DNA of 43,427 nucleotides from the IMG/VR virus record IMGVR_UViG_3300025112_000039, positions 1-43,427 of that record. One strand, given 5' to 3'. A program made the translations under genes and the position numbers. The stretch comes from a virus. Every line of letters begins with the position of its first letter. The stretch's first letter is position 1. This document shows, in pieces, positions 1 to 11,600 of the stretch. The notes under the pieces were generated by a model, which was not told the DNA's origin, did no database searches, and saw only the letters and a program-made list of their open reading frames with translations.

Positions 1-1
1 C

Positions 2-3000
2 ACAGCAGTTGGTCAGTTTGGGCAAATTGGTCAGGGATCAAGTCAACAGGCAGCGATGCTTGGACAGCAACTTAGCGAACGAGGAACTGGCCAACGACAG
101 CTTACGGGAATCGAAGGTCAACTTGCCGGACAAGGTTTTGGTGGTGCAATCGGTAACCTCGCCCAACAACAGGCTGCTCAGACGGCAGTTGGTCAACAAC
201 AGATTGGTTCCGCTGAAGCTGCTGGATTGGGTCTTAGTCAGACTGCTCAGAATCGCATGGACTTCAAGGAGCGAAGAACCGACGATATTCCATCTTGGGA
301 ATCCTATGCTGAGATGGTAAAGGCAGCGGGTGCTGCGGGTCACGGCGTGGGTTCTGTGGGCAGTGTTGCTCCGACTGGTCCCAGCGAACCGACCTTCGCT
401 CAACAACAGATGGCTGCCCAGAATGAATGGATGCGTAAGCAAGCGGTAGCGGGACAGCAGGCGAGAGCAGAACGTGAAGCTGCTGAGAGGGAAGCTCGCA
501 AACAACAGTTCAGAGATAGGGCGCAAGAACGTCAGGACGTTCGTGACGCTGAAGCCCAACGGCGTATTGATGCTCGTGAGCAAGAAGAAGACCGCGCCGG
601 TGAAAGAGGACGTGAGGCTGCCCGACTAGAGCGACAGAACATGACAGCCGCCGAGCGACGAACGGCAGACTTTGATAAACATTCAGATGCAATAGCTGAT
701 GCTAATAGTAAGAAGGCAAAAGAAATTGACGACTTAAATGTTAAGATACAGGAGGAAATGAAATACGGCCATGAGGCTACGACTGCGGCTGCCAAGGAAC
801 AAGCGGCTAGGAATATTAGGTCTTTAGAGGCGCGTGTTGCGGATGCAAAGGCGTATCAAGCAAAGTTGCAGGCTGGGAATGACAAGCTGCTGGAGGCTGC
901 CATTAGAGCAGAGGAGACGGGTGGCCGTATAAGTGGTGATGTTACCGTCAATGTCCAGACCGGTGCAGTGAATGTTGGGCAAAATGAAGTAATGGGTGGG
1001 GATGGTAAGTGGAAGTATGAGACGGAAGGTCCAGACGGACAATACTATGCTGATGAACCGACCTTCCCCGGCGACCCTTGGAAAGATATTCGGGAATCTA
1101 CACCTATTCGTGATGGCGATCCTCCTCCGGTTACTGGTGACGGCTTTGGGAAACCGCAACAACCTACTCCGCAACAACCGCAAGGGCCTACTCCCCAACA
1201 ACCGCAAAGGCCACAGCCCGACCCAACTAGGCCTATGGGGCCAGATGGTTTGCCGTTACCTGAAAGCGGTATTCCTAAATCTGAAACCGATAAGCCAACT
1301 CCCGGTATGCCTCGTCCTGCCGAGGATAAGCCAACCGATCAGGGCGAGCAAGGCCCCACAGGCGACAAAGGCGGTAAGGGCCGTATACCCGGTACGGCAA
1401 CAGACAACCGTCCCGCTGTAGACCCTAACACTGGTATGCCGCATGGAGGCCCACCGACAGAAATGGGTGTTCCACGTGACGCTTGGTACGACCAAGAAAC
1501 TGGGCAGTGGCATCATTCCAGCGGTAATTACTGGTCATGGACTGGAAGGCATATGGGTGAGGATGGTCCAAAAAGGAACCCAAGTGGACAGGGTGGAACA
1601 CCCCGACCTGCCAATCCTCCTGAAGGTGTGCCACCGGGTGCTACTTGGAACCCCAGTGGCGGAGGAAGCTGGGAGAGTGGAGGCAATGTTTGGCTACCGT
1701 CAGGTAAGCCGCTTCCCTATCAAACGGGTAGTAGTGTTCCCGGAATTGGCTATCCCGGCGAACAACCTAAATTTGGTCGGTATAAAATACCTCCACAATC
1801 ACCGAATGCACCAACTGCGAACCAAACAGAACAACCGCTTGAGATGCCTACCGGTGACTTCGGTGGCCTTGGAGACGGCTTCGCACCGGGAGCTATGACA
1901 CTTGGGGAGGGTGTAGACTTCTCCGAACATCCCGGCTACCAAGCGTGGATGGAAAATTTGACTCACGGTGCAGATGACCCATCCGTTGAAGGCATGAAGC
2001 CACCAATGCAACAGCGTGGTGCGATGGCCGAGCTTGCTGCTGGACGACCACAGGCTGAAGTCTTTCCGGGCAACCCCGTTCTCGGTAATATTCCGGCAGG
2101 TGGTGCTAATGCCCAAGGTGGTGGAGCTGCTGGGCCAGCTGGTGGTATGCCGGGTCTTGGTGGCGGTGGATTTGCCGGTGGACAACCGATAGCTGGTGCA
2201 GCCAACTTAGCTCCACAGCAGGAAGAAGCTCAGATGCGGGCATGGAGTCCCGATGCTCGTAGCCTCATGGATACGCAGGGCATGCAGATGCAGCAGTATG
2301 CTCATAACACCGGCGTTGACTGGTTAAAGAACCGTGTGGATGACCTCAACCAAGGTGGAGGCGGTGGAGGTGGTGGTTTAGTTGGCGGTGGTGGTCAAGG
2401 AGGCGGTAGCGGTCAAGGCGGTGGAGACGACCGTGGTCAACGTCAACCTCAACGTCCTTGGGGCCAAGACGTAATAACCCCTGAACATAATCCCAATGAC
2501 ATTGCTGGAACCCAAGGTGGCAGACAACCTGTGATGAAACAGGGAATACCGGGCGGCGGTGGCATTGGTACAGGTACGGGTGAAGCAGAGATACTGAATA
2601 ACCGACCTAGCATGTTTCCCCAAGGAACGGGACAACGCGGTGGCAGCCCTCCACCACAAGTGAACCAGCAAGGCGGTGGCGATCAGATGGCCAGTCCTCT
2701 ACAGAGACTTAGAGATTCTCTGGGTATGAGTGACATGGAACTTAATCGACCAGAGAATCGAGCAGTTCGTGAACAGTTTGAGGCTGACAAGCAACGTCTT
2801 GCGGGCGGTTGGGAGCAGACTTACACTAAAAACCCCGGTGGTTACGATACTGGATACACATCGGGATGGAAGGCTCCACCACAAGTGAGCCAGCAAAGCG
2901 GTGGCCAGCAATTTGATGATAGGGGCTTCCCCATGCATGGTATGCCTGCATCCCAACAACAAGCACCACCACCTGCTAACCTTAAGGACGGTAAACACGA

Positions 3001-3682
3001 CCCGGATTTTGACTGGTGGGGAGACCGTGGAGAATTGGCGCATTTTAACATGACCCGTGATGACAATGCGCGCATGGCAGGCATGACGGAACAAGAGATA
3101 AAATTATTCGACCATAACAATCCGAATTCTTGGGGCGCGCAGCTAAGGCAACAGGCGGCTAGGGGCGAGTCGAACTTCGAATTGATGAGGCGGCTGAGGA
3201 GTCCGTGGGGGGAACAACGTCATGCCGATGGTGGTTATAACAGAGATTATCGACCACCTCCTGCACAGGCAAGCGGCCTAGCTGGATTAAGCAACCAAGC
3301 CAGTGGGGGTCAAGGTATGCCTGCATCGCAACAGCAAGGCCCTCCACCTCAAGACAGTCCTCGAAAGCAGCTGACGAATTGGAAAATCGCTGGCGGTCAA
3401 CAAAGAATTGAAGATATGTCGCCGGAGCAATACGCTCATGCCACGGAATACAAAAGCTTTCCCGGACAAACGGAGTACAAGCCAATCGGAGGGCTTGGTG
3501 CGTTAGCAAAGCGATCCAACCACCCCCAAAATTATATGGGCGGTTCAGGTACAACATTCAGGTCCACACCGGGTCAAGGTACGCAGGTTGTGGCTGGGCC
3601 GGGAATGGCTGGACTCAACTCGTTAGCTGCCAAAGCGAAGAAGCCACGAAATATAACACTCAATCAAATGTACCGTAAGTAG
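2..3682 (+). CDS. Gln/Gly/Pro-rich virion-associated protein, 5' partial
   Basis: The frame is open to the left edge, so the true start lies outside the window; at least 1227 codons are present. No enzymatic domain is recognised. The visible N-terminal part is rich in Gln and Gly. A highly charged Arg/Glu/Ala stretch (roughly residues 150-310, probable coiled coil) follows. Then come long Pro/Gln/Gly low-complexity regions, including an eight-glycine run. The short motif GMPASQQQ followed by A or G and PPP occurs twice in the C-terminal third. Such disordered repeat proteins beside a giant internal protein are typical of podovirus internal or tail-lumen proteins, but that role is inferred from context. 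It is followed 9 bp later by the next plus-strand gene. It may be the continuation of the ORF cut at the right edge, though a direct join is out of frame. Confidence 0.75.
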   Translation, partial: TAVGQFGQIGQGSSQQAAMLGQQLSERGTGQRQLTGIEGQLAGQGFGGAIGNLAQQQAAQTAVGQQQIGSAEAAGLGLSQTAQNRMDFKERRTDDIPSWESYAEMVKAAGAAGHGVGSVGSVAPTGPSEPTFAQQQMAAQNEWMRKQAVAGQQARAEREAAEREARKQQFRDRAQERQDVRDAEAQRRIDAREQEEDRAGERGREAARLERQNMTAAERRTADFDKHSDAIADANSKKAKEIDDLNVKIQEEMKYGHEATTAAAKEQAARNIRSLEARVADAKAYQAKLQAGNDKLLEAAIRAEETGGRISGDVTVNVQTGAVNVGQNEVMGGDGKWKYETEGPDGQYYADEPTFPGDPWKDIRESTPIRDGDPPPVTGDGFGKPQQPTPQQPQGPTPQQPQRPQPDPTRPMGPDGLPLPESGIPKSETDKPTPGMPRPAEDKPTDQGEQGPTGDKGGKGRIPGTATDNRPAVDPNTGMPHGGPPTEMGVPRDAWYDQETGQWHHSSGNYWSWTGRHMGEDGPKRNPSGQGGTPRPANPPEGVPPGATWNPSGGGSWESGGNVWLPSGKPLPYQTGSSVPGIGYPGEQPKFGRYKIPPQSPNAPTANQTEQPLEMPTGDFGGLGDGFAPGAMTLGEGVDFSEHPGYQAWMENLTHGADDPSVEGMKPPMQQRGAMAELAAGRPQAEVFPGNPVLGNIPAGGANAQGGGAAGPAGGMPGLGGGGFAGGQPIAGAANLAPQQEEAQMRAWSPDARSLMDTQGMQMQQYAHNTGVDWLKNRVDDLNQGGGGGGGGLVGGGGQGGGSGQGGGDDRGQRQPQRPWGQDVITPEHNPNDIAGTQGGRQPVMKQGIPGGGGIGTGTGEAEILNNRPSMFPQGTGQRGGSPPPQVNQQGGGDQMASPLQRLRDSLGMSDMELNRPENRAVREQFEADKQRLAGGWEQTYTKNPGGYDTGYTSGWKAPPQVSQQSGGQQFDDRGFPMHGMPASQQQAPPPANLKDGKHDPDFDWWGDRGELAHFNMTRDDNARMAGMTEQEIKLFDHNNPNSWGAQLRQQAARGESNFELMRRLRSPWGEQRHADGGYNRDYRPPPAQASGLAGLSNQASGGQGMPASQQQGPPPQDSPRKQLTNWKIAGGQQRIEDMSPEQYAHATEYKSFPGQTEYKPIGGLGALAKRSNHPQNYMGGSGTTFRSTPGQGTQVVAGPGMAGLNSLAAKAKKPRNITLNQMYRK

Positions 3683-3691
3683 GAACACCTT

Positions 3692-5602
3692 ATGCCAATC
3701 AGAGTCGAACACGGACCAAACCTAGCACCGATTGGGAAGCTTGCTTACCAGACAGGGCAGCTTGAGTACCGTAACAAACGGCGTACAGAACTCGAACGTA
3801 TTGCCATGCAGCAGGCTGAGATGCGTCAGCGGGCACAGCAGCAACAGCAGGAGATCGCAGCTAGATTACAGGGTCAACAGATGTCGCACATGGGTGCGAT
3901 GCAGCAACTGCAATTAAGGCAGCATTTTGGTCAGATCAACGCTGAACAAGCCAACCAGCAGGCTGCAAAGGTGGCTATACAGGACCAAGAGAACAAGATG
4001 ATTTGGGGGAAACAGTTGGGTCAGAACCAACTAGACCTTGCCAATCTGAATGCTGGACTAGCGGATCAGAAGGCTATTCAGAAACTACAGTGGGATCAGG
4101 AGTGGGCTGGATACAAGATAACACTTAATCCAGCGGGTCAGGCGGCAGTCCTTGAATTAAAGAGACAAGAACGGGCGGCATTAACTGATAAGAAAGTAGA
4201 CCCAAGAGAACATCCGAATATACGTGCGGATTTTGCTGCTAAGTTGGAAGCATTGAAAGCGGATGTAAACAATACAGTTGATAGGGAAAATCAACAAGGC
4301 TGGTCAGAGCCAGTTAGGAGAAATGCCGCTGGGGAAGTAGAAATAAACCAAATTAACATGGGTCGTGATCCTGATACGGGTCAACAAATTTATGAATACA
4401 GAATCCAGACATATAGGAACGTAGAGGTATGGCCTGGGGAATTCGAACGGGTAGACAGAACACCAGAAGAGATAAATGAGATTAGGTATAAGACTATTAC
4501 CCTTGGTGACAAAGTTTACGTAGGGACACATAACTCTCAGACTAATGGATATGACATTGACCTGAATAGGGGCGAAGACACTCCTAAAGTTAAAGCACAA
4601 CAACTCTATGCTGACAAATTGGAACGGTTTGATGACGACATGAAGGACTGGAGATCAGATCAAATAAGACACCGAGCTAATTATATCGCTGAGGAAAGAG
4701 CGCACCGTGATGAATTTGGACGTGACGAATTCAAGCCGTTTGAGCAGTGGTTGCTTGATATTGGTGCACCGACAGCACCCGTTGCACCAGTAGAACCTGA
4801 TTGGACACAATTCGACGGTGCACCGGGACCTGCTGGACCAGTCGGACCAGCGGGTATGGGTGGTCAACAAAACATCGAAGATGAGCTTTCCCTAGGAGAC
4901 AAAGGGCGACCAATGGCTCAGGGCACTCAAGGTGTAACAGGTGCTCCAGGTGCTCAGGGTATGGCTGGTGATCCAAATGCCCCACGTTCTTTCGTGGAAC
5001 CAGAGTTTAGTTTACAGCAAGAGAGTGACTTTGCTGATCTACAACCAGAAATTCCACAGGCACCACAGGCACCACCTAGTGAAGAGTTCAAGACAGTTCC
5101 TCCTAAGTACCATCCAAAGAAACAATACTCAAGAACGTACAAGTACGATGCTCCTGAGAAGTATGACATGATGAACATGCCTATCAATGCTATTGACCCA
5201 GTGGATCGACAAGCAGTGTACGAGCAACGACAGCGAATATCTAAGGTTCTTCCTTGGGATAGTGCAACGAATGGCCCTGTTGGTTTCAATTCTCTCATCA
5301 ATATTGTGAAACAACCTGATTCATACGGATTAAAGATTGACTTATCCAGGGACACCTCGGAGGCAGGTAAACTCATGGCTGATGCTTGGCAGGAGGAAAC
5401 GGGTTCTACTACAATAAATGTTACTGAAGACCTGATGTGGAAACTCCTTAGTCCTGGACTATCTAAGGAGGAGAGCGATCAATTACTGGACAGAATCTAC
5501 ACTGAAAAGAAGAAACACTTTGAGTTCTATGGTGAAGCAGAACATTTCCAAAACAATAGGATGAACTCTTTCATGCAGCGTGTTACTGAGGAGCTTCGCT
5601 AG
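3692..5602 (+). CDS. Internal/virion structural protein with collagen-like stretches
   Basis: 636 residues. The first 150 residues are Gln-rich and strongly helical (runs such as QQQQQEIAARLQ), a likely coiled coil. The middle is mixed alpha/beta. Near residues 370-430 there are short collagen-like GXX runs (GAPGPAGPVGPAGMGG, GTQGVTGAPGAQGMAG), followed by a Pro-rich linker. The C-terminal 170 residues look globular. No family is recognised. It starts 9 bp after the upstream gene, and its TAG stop shares one base with the GTG start of the giant gene behind it, so the three are probably co-translated. By position it is one of a set of internal or ejected virion proteins. Collagen-like repeats also occur in phage fibres, so a fibre role is the main alternative. 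Confidence 0.75.
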   Translation: MPIRVEHGPNLAPIGKLAYQTGQLEYRNKRRTELERIAMQQAEMRQRAQQQQQEIAARLQGQQMSHMGAMQQLQLRQHFGQINAEQANQQAAKVAIQDQENKMIWGKQLGQNQLDLANLNAGLADQKAIQKLQWDQEWAGYKITLNPAGQAAVLELKRQERAALTDKKVDPREHPNIRADFAAKLEALKADVNNTVDRENQQGWSEPVRRNAAGEVEINQINMGRDPDTGQQIYEYRIQTYRNVEVWPGEFERVDRTPEEINEIRYKTITLGDKVYVGTHNSQTNGYDIDLNRGEDTPKVKAQQLYADKLERFDDDMKDWRSDQIRHRANYIAEERAHRDEFGRDEFKPFEQWLLDIGAPTAPVAPVEPDWTQFDGAPGPAGPVGPAGMGGQQNIEDELSLGDKGRPMAQGTQGVTGAPGAQGMAGDPNAPRSFVEPEFSLQQESDFADLQPEIPQAPQAPPSEEFKTVPPKYHPKKQYSRTYKYDAPEKYDMMNMPINAIDPVDRQAVYEQRQRISKVLPWDSATNGPVGFNSLINIVKQPDSYGLKIDLSRDTSEAGKLMADAWQEETGSTTINVTEDLMWKLLSPGLSKEESDQLLDRIYTEKKKHFEFYGEAEHFQNNRMNSFMQRVTEELR

Positions 5603-8600
5603 TGCCAGACCCACGTATCTATCAACCGACACCACTGGGGGATGCCCCTGCCCCTGTCCCTAGTTGGGTTCAGTACGAAGAGGAAGAGAAGCAACGTCGC
5701 AGGGACGAGGAGGCTGCTGTACTCGCTGATGCCATTAGGACTCGTGAAGACGCTAGAAAGACTGCACGTGACCTCTTAAACTTAGGTGCCACTGGTGATT
5801 TCCCAGGTCTGGGTAGACAGCCGAGCACAGCAGACATCCAGCAAACGTGGTCAGAGAACGTCGATCCTACAAGGGTTGCTGAGCACCCTGACCGCCGAGA
5901 AGACTATAATCTTGATATTGTTGGTAGTGTCCTGGGTGCTGGTCAACGTGTCCCTAGACTTAATCCAGAAACAGGGGAGTATGAAAGTGGGGAGTTTCAA
6001 CCCCATATCCCTGAGCCTCCATTCCGAAAATATAAAGACCTAAACATCCAAGAGCGAATGGAGCACATCTTCCACGGCGTGGGTGTAGCCATGGAGGAGG
6101 ACCCAGACTTTGCAGACGATGTTAATCTAGACATCAATAGGGCTTTATATCGGAAGATACCAATACTTGGTAGTTATCAAGAAGCTGGTGAGTCCATAAC
6201 TCTTGCCCAACGTAGCCAGAATATAGTTGATGGCAAGGGAACTAAGCGTGATTACTTTGAAATAGCGAAGAAAATGCACAACTCTAGATTTTGGGAAGAA
6301 CAGGCTACTACAGGTCAGCGTGCTGCTGGTAACATAGCCAATGTAGGCAAATATGGTGTCGAGTTTTCCATGACTGCTGGCACTAATGTACTAGCCAAGG
6401 AGGTTGGTCAAGAGCTTGCTGAAGCTGTGGTCAAGAAGACTGGTATTATGAACATCCTGAAAGACATGACCAAGAAGACGGTCAAGGGACTCACTGGCGG
6501 TCAAACTGGTCTCAAGCGTGCTGCAATCATGGGCACACCTGCTGGTATTAATACCTATGCCCAGCAACGATTTGGTCCTGGTAACCTAGAGGCCACACAG
6601 GACGGTGGCTACAAGATGAGGGAGCAGGAGGATAGTGCCTTTCTTGATGCTTTAGAAGCGGCAGCAATGGCTCAAACTGAACTGCTTATTGAGACACTTC
6701 CCATTGGCAAAATGGCTGCTGGTGTAAAGAACAAATTTCTAAAGTCGATGGGTAGGGAAATAGCCCCAGAAGTTGCCCCAGCAGTACGTGGTGGCGTTAA
6801 ACAGAGCATGGCAATAAACTCTTTCCTTGCCGAGTTTGGGGAAGAGAGATTGACTGAAGTTGCTAATGCGTTTATTACACGTGATACAGCCCACCTAGGT
6901 GTAACTGGTATGGGTGAGGGATCGGGTCGTGACCTCTTGGATGAATCCATTGCCTTGGGTGCAATGCAACTTCCATTTGTACCTGGAAGGTTGGCACGAC
7001 GTGCCAGTAGAGGCAAGATTGGTGCCCCAATACCGACTGAACCACCGACGATTGAGAGAAAGGGTCCTGAGTCTTATGAGCGATACCAGATAGTCCCAGT
7101 AGACGAACTTGATGCTGATCCGCTTCCTTTAACACAGGCTGAAGTCGAATCCAAGATAGACTCTCTCGCTACGGACAACCTTAGTTCCCGTCGTGACTTT
7201 GAACTTGTCGAGTTACCTGACGGTGGCACATTGCTAGATAGCTACCCAAATAAGGCATCTAGGGAAGAGTTTCTGGAGAAGCGTCGTGCGGAGATGGCGG
7301 CTGTAGAGGCACCTGAAGAAGACACTCCCTTGGCTGAACTAAGGGAGGCAGAATCGCTGACTGAGGAGGACTACCAAGCGCGTCTCGATGCAAATACTCA
7401 AGCTGAACTGGACCGACAAAGTGCTGCTAAGGCTCCACCTGTAGCCCCTCCTGTGATCGAGGAAGAAGCCCCTGCTGAAGAAGAATCCACCCCTGAAGAG
7501 AATGCAGTTGCTGTTGAGAGAATAGAGAAAATAGACGTGATGCGAGTCTTCCCTGGTCGTAAGGTGACTGAGGCAAGCGACGGTAACTTCGACGTACACT
7601 TTGAGGGTGGTCGTTGGCGTGTACTCCGAAGAGACAGGATAAACCTAACCGATAAACAGAAGGTTAGCATATACAATGATCGTGTTAATAGTAGTGAAAT
7701 AATTCGTACTGACCAGTCAGGTAAGGAATATACATTCCAAGAGGTGTATCCTACTGTAGAGGACTTTCTGAAGGGTGATGTTCTTGTGAGTGGGTCTATA
7801 CGTACCAGCAATGAGGCTGAGAGAGCCGCAGATGCGACTTGGGATGTACTTGGCACCATAGAGGTTGCTGGAGGTAGGGGTACTGACCAGCAGATAGAGA
7901 CACTGGCTCACGAGGCTGTACATGCGGCTCATTTATCAGGGCTGTGGACAGACAAAGAGTGGGCAGCACTGGTCAAAGCGTACAGTCCAGATAGCACTAC
8001 AGTACGGCAGCAGAGCGAGGATATTGCGTCCAAGATTGGTGCTTTCGAAGACCCTGGTTTCATGGACAGAATGGTTGACTGGATGAACCGAATGCTTTCC
8101 AAGCTAGGGTTGAAAGAGTTAAGCCCACAGGCCGCCCGTAACATGTTTCATCGCAGTGCCCTATTCAACCGACGAGCAGATACAAGTCGTCGAGTGGAAC
8201 AGGTGCCTGGTGACCAAGCACCGATGGCTGATATAGAGGGAGATAAACCCACCACTGAAAAATATCCAATGGCTGATCGTGGTGAGTGGTATAGCGATTC
8301 AGACTACAAGAAACGTGGCGGTGTCATTATTCAAATGACTCCAGATGAGTTTCTTTCACGTTCCTCACCGTTGGAAATGGATGAAGCAGCGAGAGATAAT
8401 ATAGATGACCTTAAAAGTGTAATGCAAAGTGGTCGGGGTATTGATCCACTGTCAATCTATGAAGATGACCCAACAAAGGTTCGGTCTACGGATGGAAGAC
8501 ATCGCGCTATAGCAGCTAAGGAGCTTGGGATAAAACAAGTGCCGGTTATTGATTTCACCACCGACGCACCGATGGCTCATCTAGACCCTGATGCCACAGA

Positions 8601-11600
8601 CCCTGGCGACCCTAATCCATTCCCTAAAGCAATAGAAGCTGGTGAGAAGCAATTATCCATCATGGAGGGGATATTAAAGGGGATGGGTGACAATGCTAAA
8701 CCACACCATAAGGGTAACGTAACAAGGGCTAAGAACAGGCTGGCTCAACTACAGATAGAGACTAGGGTTGAAGAGGAGTTTAACCGTAATGGAAAGACTG
8801 CTGGGTACAAATGGGTAGAAGACCCTAGTAAATATAATCAGGTATCTGTTGAGGAAAGGGAGTCTGCCGAGGAACGGGTAGAGGATGAGATTACACCGAA
8901 GATACCAGATGAACCAATTAAATACCTAGATGCTGAACTAGATTGGCGGGGTCAGCCAACAGAAGACCCTGTGACTAGGATAAAACAAGCTGTTCCTATT
9001 AAAGAGGGGGAGCCTTACTTAATTGCCGACAGAAAGCCACAGGATGTAGTCCATCACAAGGACGTAGTTGCTACGATCAAAAAGTACAGATCGGGTACAG
9101 AAGCGGAGAGAAAGGCAAAGGATGATGCGTTTATAGATGAATTTCTAAACACCGATAATGCCACTGATATACACTCGGTTGAGTATGCGATTCAGTTGAC
9201 ACGAGAATTACAACTCACTAGAAAAGCAGAAGACTTCGAGATGGCACAGACAATTGCTCAACGCTATCGAGACATCAATGCTGAGAGTGCAAGAATAGTT
9301 GCATACGGAAAGCATGTCGGATCACCGTTACAAAAGAGATTGTCTCGGTTGGAGGAGGCTATATTTGAGCGTGACAAAATGACCCTAGCGTTAATCAAAA
9401 AGCGAAAGAGCAAAGACCCTGTAGAGGCGGCTGCTGGGAAAAAGGCATGGGAGAAAGAACTTGAACGCCTTGATTATGTACGCAAAGTTGCAGAGGATAT
9501 GGGGTATGAGTGGACACAGGAAGGAATGCGGGAGATCACAAAGAACAGGGCTGACCAGCAACGCCTTGTACAAGCAGCACTGTACTCTAAGAAGGGTAAC
9601 TTTGTACGTCTCCTTGAAATAAACTCTGAGTACACCATTGGGGCAATGCTTAGTGGTTTGAATACGCTGTACACTAACCTTGTAAGTGGTCCAGCTAATG
9701 CTGTATTTTTGGCATCGGAACGACGTTCAGCAGCAGTGGCTAATGAGATTTTTAACCCAACGGATATTACACTCACTGACTACAAACTTGCAAAGGAGTT
9801 AAAGCAACTGGGCATAACGGAACTTGATCTATCTCAGATCATTCAGGATTCATTCAATAATGGTTTAACCCGTTTGCTACATGAGTATGGTCCACTTGAG
9901 GATTCGTTGGGTGTAAATGAAGTTCAGCAGTTTGAGATAGCCCCAGCTATACCGGAGATTTCCATTGGTGGGAAGCGTATTCGGGCAGGTCGTGCTGTAC
10001 GTGGCGTACTTGGCTTAGGCCCTATGGCTGCTTCTGACCAGTTTATGAAGACGTTTTATACTACCCTTAACGTCAGGCTTCACGCAGCCCATATCGCCCG
10101 TACAGAAGCATTAACATACAACAAGCGTAATCCAGATAAGGAGAAACTTACCGATAAGGACATAAAGGCTAGGGCGGTTGAATTGCTTACTGACAGGGAA
10201 TCCTCTGCATGGAAGGCAGCATATCAAGATGCTTTAGAGATAACATTCCAAGATGAAGGTGGTCCAATATCAAGTGCGGTTATCAAGAAGGTGATGGACC
10301 TGAAACGTGGTGACCCAGTAGGCGATTCGGTAAATGCCGGAGCCGCTATTGGTAAACTTGCAGAACAATCTATGTTCCTATTTGTTAGAACACCAATTCG
10401 TATGTTTTCACAAGTTGCCGTTAGAACACCTGGACTCGGTACAGGATTGTCATACTTAAAATATCGTAATAATATAAAGAATGGTAGGCCGGCACTTGAG
10501 GGTGTTCCTCCCCATTTCATTAGCCAGCTTGGCGTGTCTCTTATGGTGTCACTTCTATTCATGGATGACGAAGACCCCTTAGAGGGATTCTTCGGTTTAT
10601 CGGGTTCTCTTGGGTCATTAGGTGAGGAGCAGCGTAAGTTTGGTTACGAATCTGTACCCAAGAACGCTGTTCGCTTTGGTGATACATGGATTAAGACGGA
10701 TCGGCTTGACCCGTTTGACATTCTATTTGCTACATTGATAGATGGTGTTAAATCAGTACAGAAGGGTCGTGGTGCTAAACAGTTGGCATGGGACATAGCT
10801 GAAAGTGCTGTTGCTACCGCCAAGGAAAAGTCTGTTTTAAGGAGTTTCAAGGATGTTACTGAAGCATTTTCTGGTGCAAGGAAGGGTGGTCTAAAGGAGA
10901 GTGGAACAAATTGGATGGAAAGTGCCCTCACTCGTTACATTCCGGGTCTAGTCTCCCAGACGGCTCGATTCCTTGACGAAGACGTTTACTCATCGCAAAC
11001 AGATTCAATGGGCAAGAATATCCTCATTAAAGCTGGGGTAAAAGCAGGCGATCCTGTAATCAATCTCTGGGGTGACCCTGCTAAACGTGAGAAACATTGG
11101 GTTACCCCTGACACTCAAGAGGCAGATATATTCAAGGGGAGTTTAGCGTTCCAGAAGTGGAATGTCGAACACACAGACGACAAGTATCAACCTATGGAAT
11201 TTGAAGGCGAGTACACTGACGAGGATGGCAGTAAGGTTAAGTTTGATGGGGCTGATAAATCCATATATCAGGTGAAAACAGGTCTACTTGCTAAAAGGTT
11301 AGTGGATGCACTCGTACCTAGGATTCATACCGAAGAGCCGGACAGAATGACTTTGGAGGTTATAAATTTACTGAGGAAAAAATCCAAGGAAATAGTAATA
11401 GCGCACTATGAGAAGCATGGTGATTTTAACATTAGTCAGAGAGATCCGGCGATACTGAAAATGCCTATTACGATAAGGGACCACTCACTAATAAAAGACA
11501 AGAGTTACTGGGCTAAGGAGAAACCTAAGCAACAGGGTGGTAAGTACGAAGACCAACCGGCTGACATAGCGAAATTCAATGAGATGAAGGCTGGGCAGCA